A stretch of 15,680 bases of DNA from UBA4660 sp002405435 (GTDB lineage: Bacteria; Bacteroidota; Bacteroidia; Flavobacteriales_D; Sanyastnellaceae). The first letter of the stretch is position 1, and each line of letters opens with the position of its first letter. The notes beneath the pieces are model-generated. The model was given only the letters and a program-made list of their open reading frames with translations. It had not been told where the DNA came from and ran no database searches. This document shows positions 15,368 to 15,680 of this stretch, piece after piece. The position numbers and the translations under genes are program-made. The stretch spans positions 1 to 15,680 of the forward strand of contig DAIOCL010000059.1 of NCBI GenBank assembly GCA_036747335.1, read 5' to 3'.

Positions 15368-15375
15368 TATTTTTG
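15368..15375 (+). promoter_or_regulatory. Bacteroidota -7 box upstream of ricT (TATTTTTG)
   Basis: A full TAnnTTTG match in the holB-ricT gap, identical to the box before holB. It would give a leader of roughly 100 nt before the ricT ATG. No TTG -33 element is evident at normal spacing. Confidence 0.4.
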
Positions 15376-15478
15376 ACGTGACTACCCGGAATAGCTATGT
15401 TCCGTGAGAAAATAATATTTACTAAACTACAAGCAGGCAATTCCGGTTTCGCCCGGAGGATGCCGGGGGAAATACACT

Positions 15479-15680
15479 ATGGGATGTGCATCGTGCGGAT
15501 CGTCCGCGAATGGTCTTCCGGCAGGTTGCCGAAACAACGGGGCTTGTGGCCAGTATGGCTGCAGCCGTATGGACTCTTTCGACTGGCTGGCGGGCATGGA
15601 ATTGCCGGCCGGGCAAAAGCCCGTTGACATTGCAGAGTTCAGGTTCTAATTCGGCAGGAAGTCATTTTTCTGGGTTGGTG
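15479..15680 (+). pseudogene. ricT: RicT/PSP1 (YaaT-like) gene, 5' part, with in-frame stop
   Basis: The start of a PSP1 C-terminal-domain (RicT/YaaT) protein. Codons 1-56 give the Cys-rich N-terminus seen in Bacteroidota homologues: Cys at 3, 6, 17, 23 and 28 within GC-RNNGACG, then FDWLAGMELPAGQ and IAEFRF. A TAA then interrupts at 15647-15649, but the same frame continues with FGRKSFFWVG to the end of the window, matching the family's 'RFKNGRKEFF' block. The stop therefore replaces the conserved Lys (AAA to TAA is one base). It could be a real nonsense mutation, a sequencing error (perhaps near a contig end) or, less likely, readthrough. Neighbouring holB is the usual context; gldH commonly follows. 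RicT takes part in RNA processing with RicA/RicF in Bacillus; its Bacteroidota role is less clear. Five clustered cysteines suggest metal or Fe-S binding. Confidence 0.7.

Noticed and set aside
15397..15627. Plus-strand open frame overlapping the start of ricT
   Set aside because: It is out of frame with the clearly homologous RicT sequence starting at 15479 and has no recognisable features.
1..15680. CRISPR array, tRNA/rRNA genes, transposase or phage genes
   Set aside because: No regularly spaced repeats, cloverleaf-like sequence, or recombinase/transposase motifs were seen on reading both strands.

Overview
The window looks like a chromosomal segment of a GC-rich member of the Bacteroidota. 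The evidence is a RicT/PSP1-family protein with the Cys-rich N-terminus typical of that phylum next to holB, several matches to the Bacteroidota -7 promoter element TAnnTTTG, a general lack of Shine-Dalgarno sequences, and a large sortilin/VPS10-type BNR-repeat exoprotein. No tRNA, rRNA, transposase, phage gene or CRISPR array was seen.

Layout. (1) 1-590 has no convincing gene. It holds a hairpin-rich stretch of unknown nature and, just before the first gene, a candidate PHO box. (2) 591-4322 is a phosphate-uptake module: an OprO/OprP-like outer-membrane porin on the plus strand, and on the minus strand a DUF47 (PhoU-like) Pit accessory gene, a Pit phosphate permease and an LEA-2-like lipoprotein. 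(3) 4490-9633 is a tight five-gene minus-strand operon of four glycosyltransferases and one zinc-ribbon SAM methyltransferase. Junctions overlap or are only 2 nt apart, including two ATGA start/stop overlaps. This suggests assembly and methylation of a surface glycan. (4) 9730-12918 encodes a secreted 1062-aa BNR/sortilin-fold protein, divergent from the glycan operon. (5) 12919-13339 is a hairpin-dense intergenic region. It contains a textbook intrinsic terminator (UUCG loop, nine U) facing the minus strand, although no minus-strand gene is recognised upstream of it. (6) 13340-15680 holds recO, holB and the start of ricT, a DNA repair/replication housekeeping block. The ricT reading frame is interrupted by an in-frame TAA exactly where the family has a conserved Lys.

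The phosphate genes probably work together. The porin would admit phosphate to the periplasm, Pit would move it across the inner membrane, and the DUF47 protein would modulate Pit. The best evidence for co-regulation is that both divergent transcription units carry TAACA half-sites repeated at exactly 11 bp upstream of their start codons, the geometry of PhoB/PhoP boxes.

I did not find a clearly novel multi-gene system. The strongest leads are the shared PHO-box-like arrays, the orphan minus-strand terminator with its structured upstream region, and the interrupted ricT.
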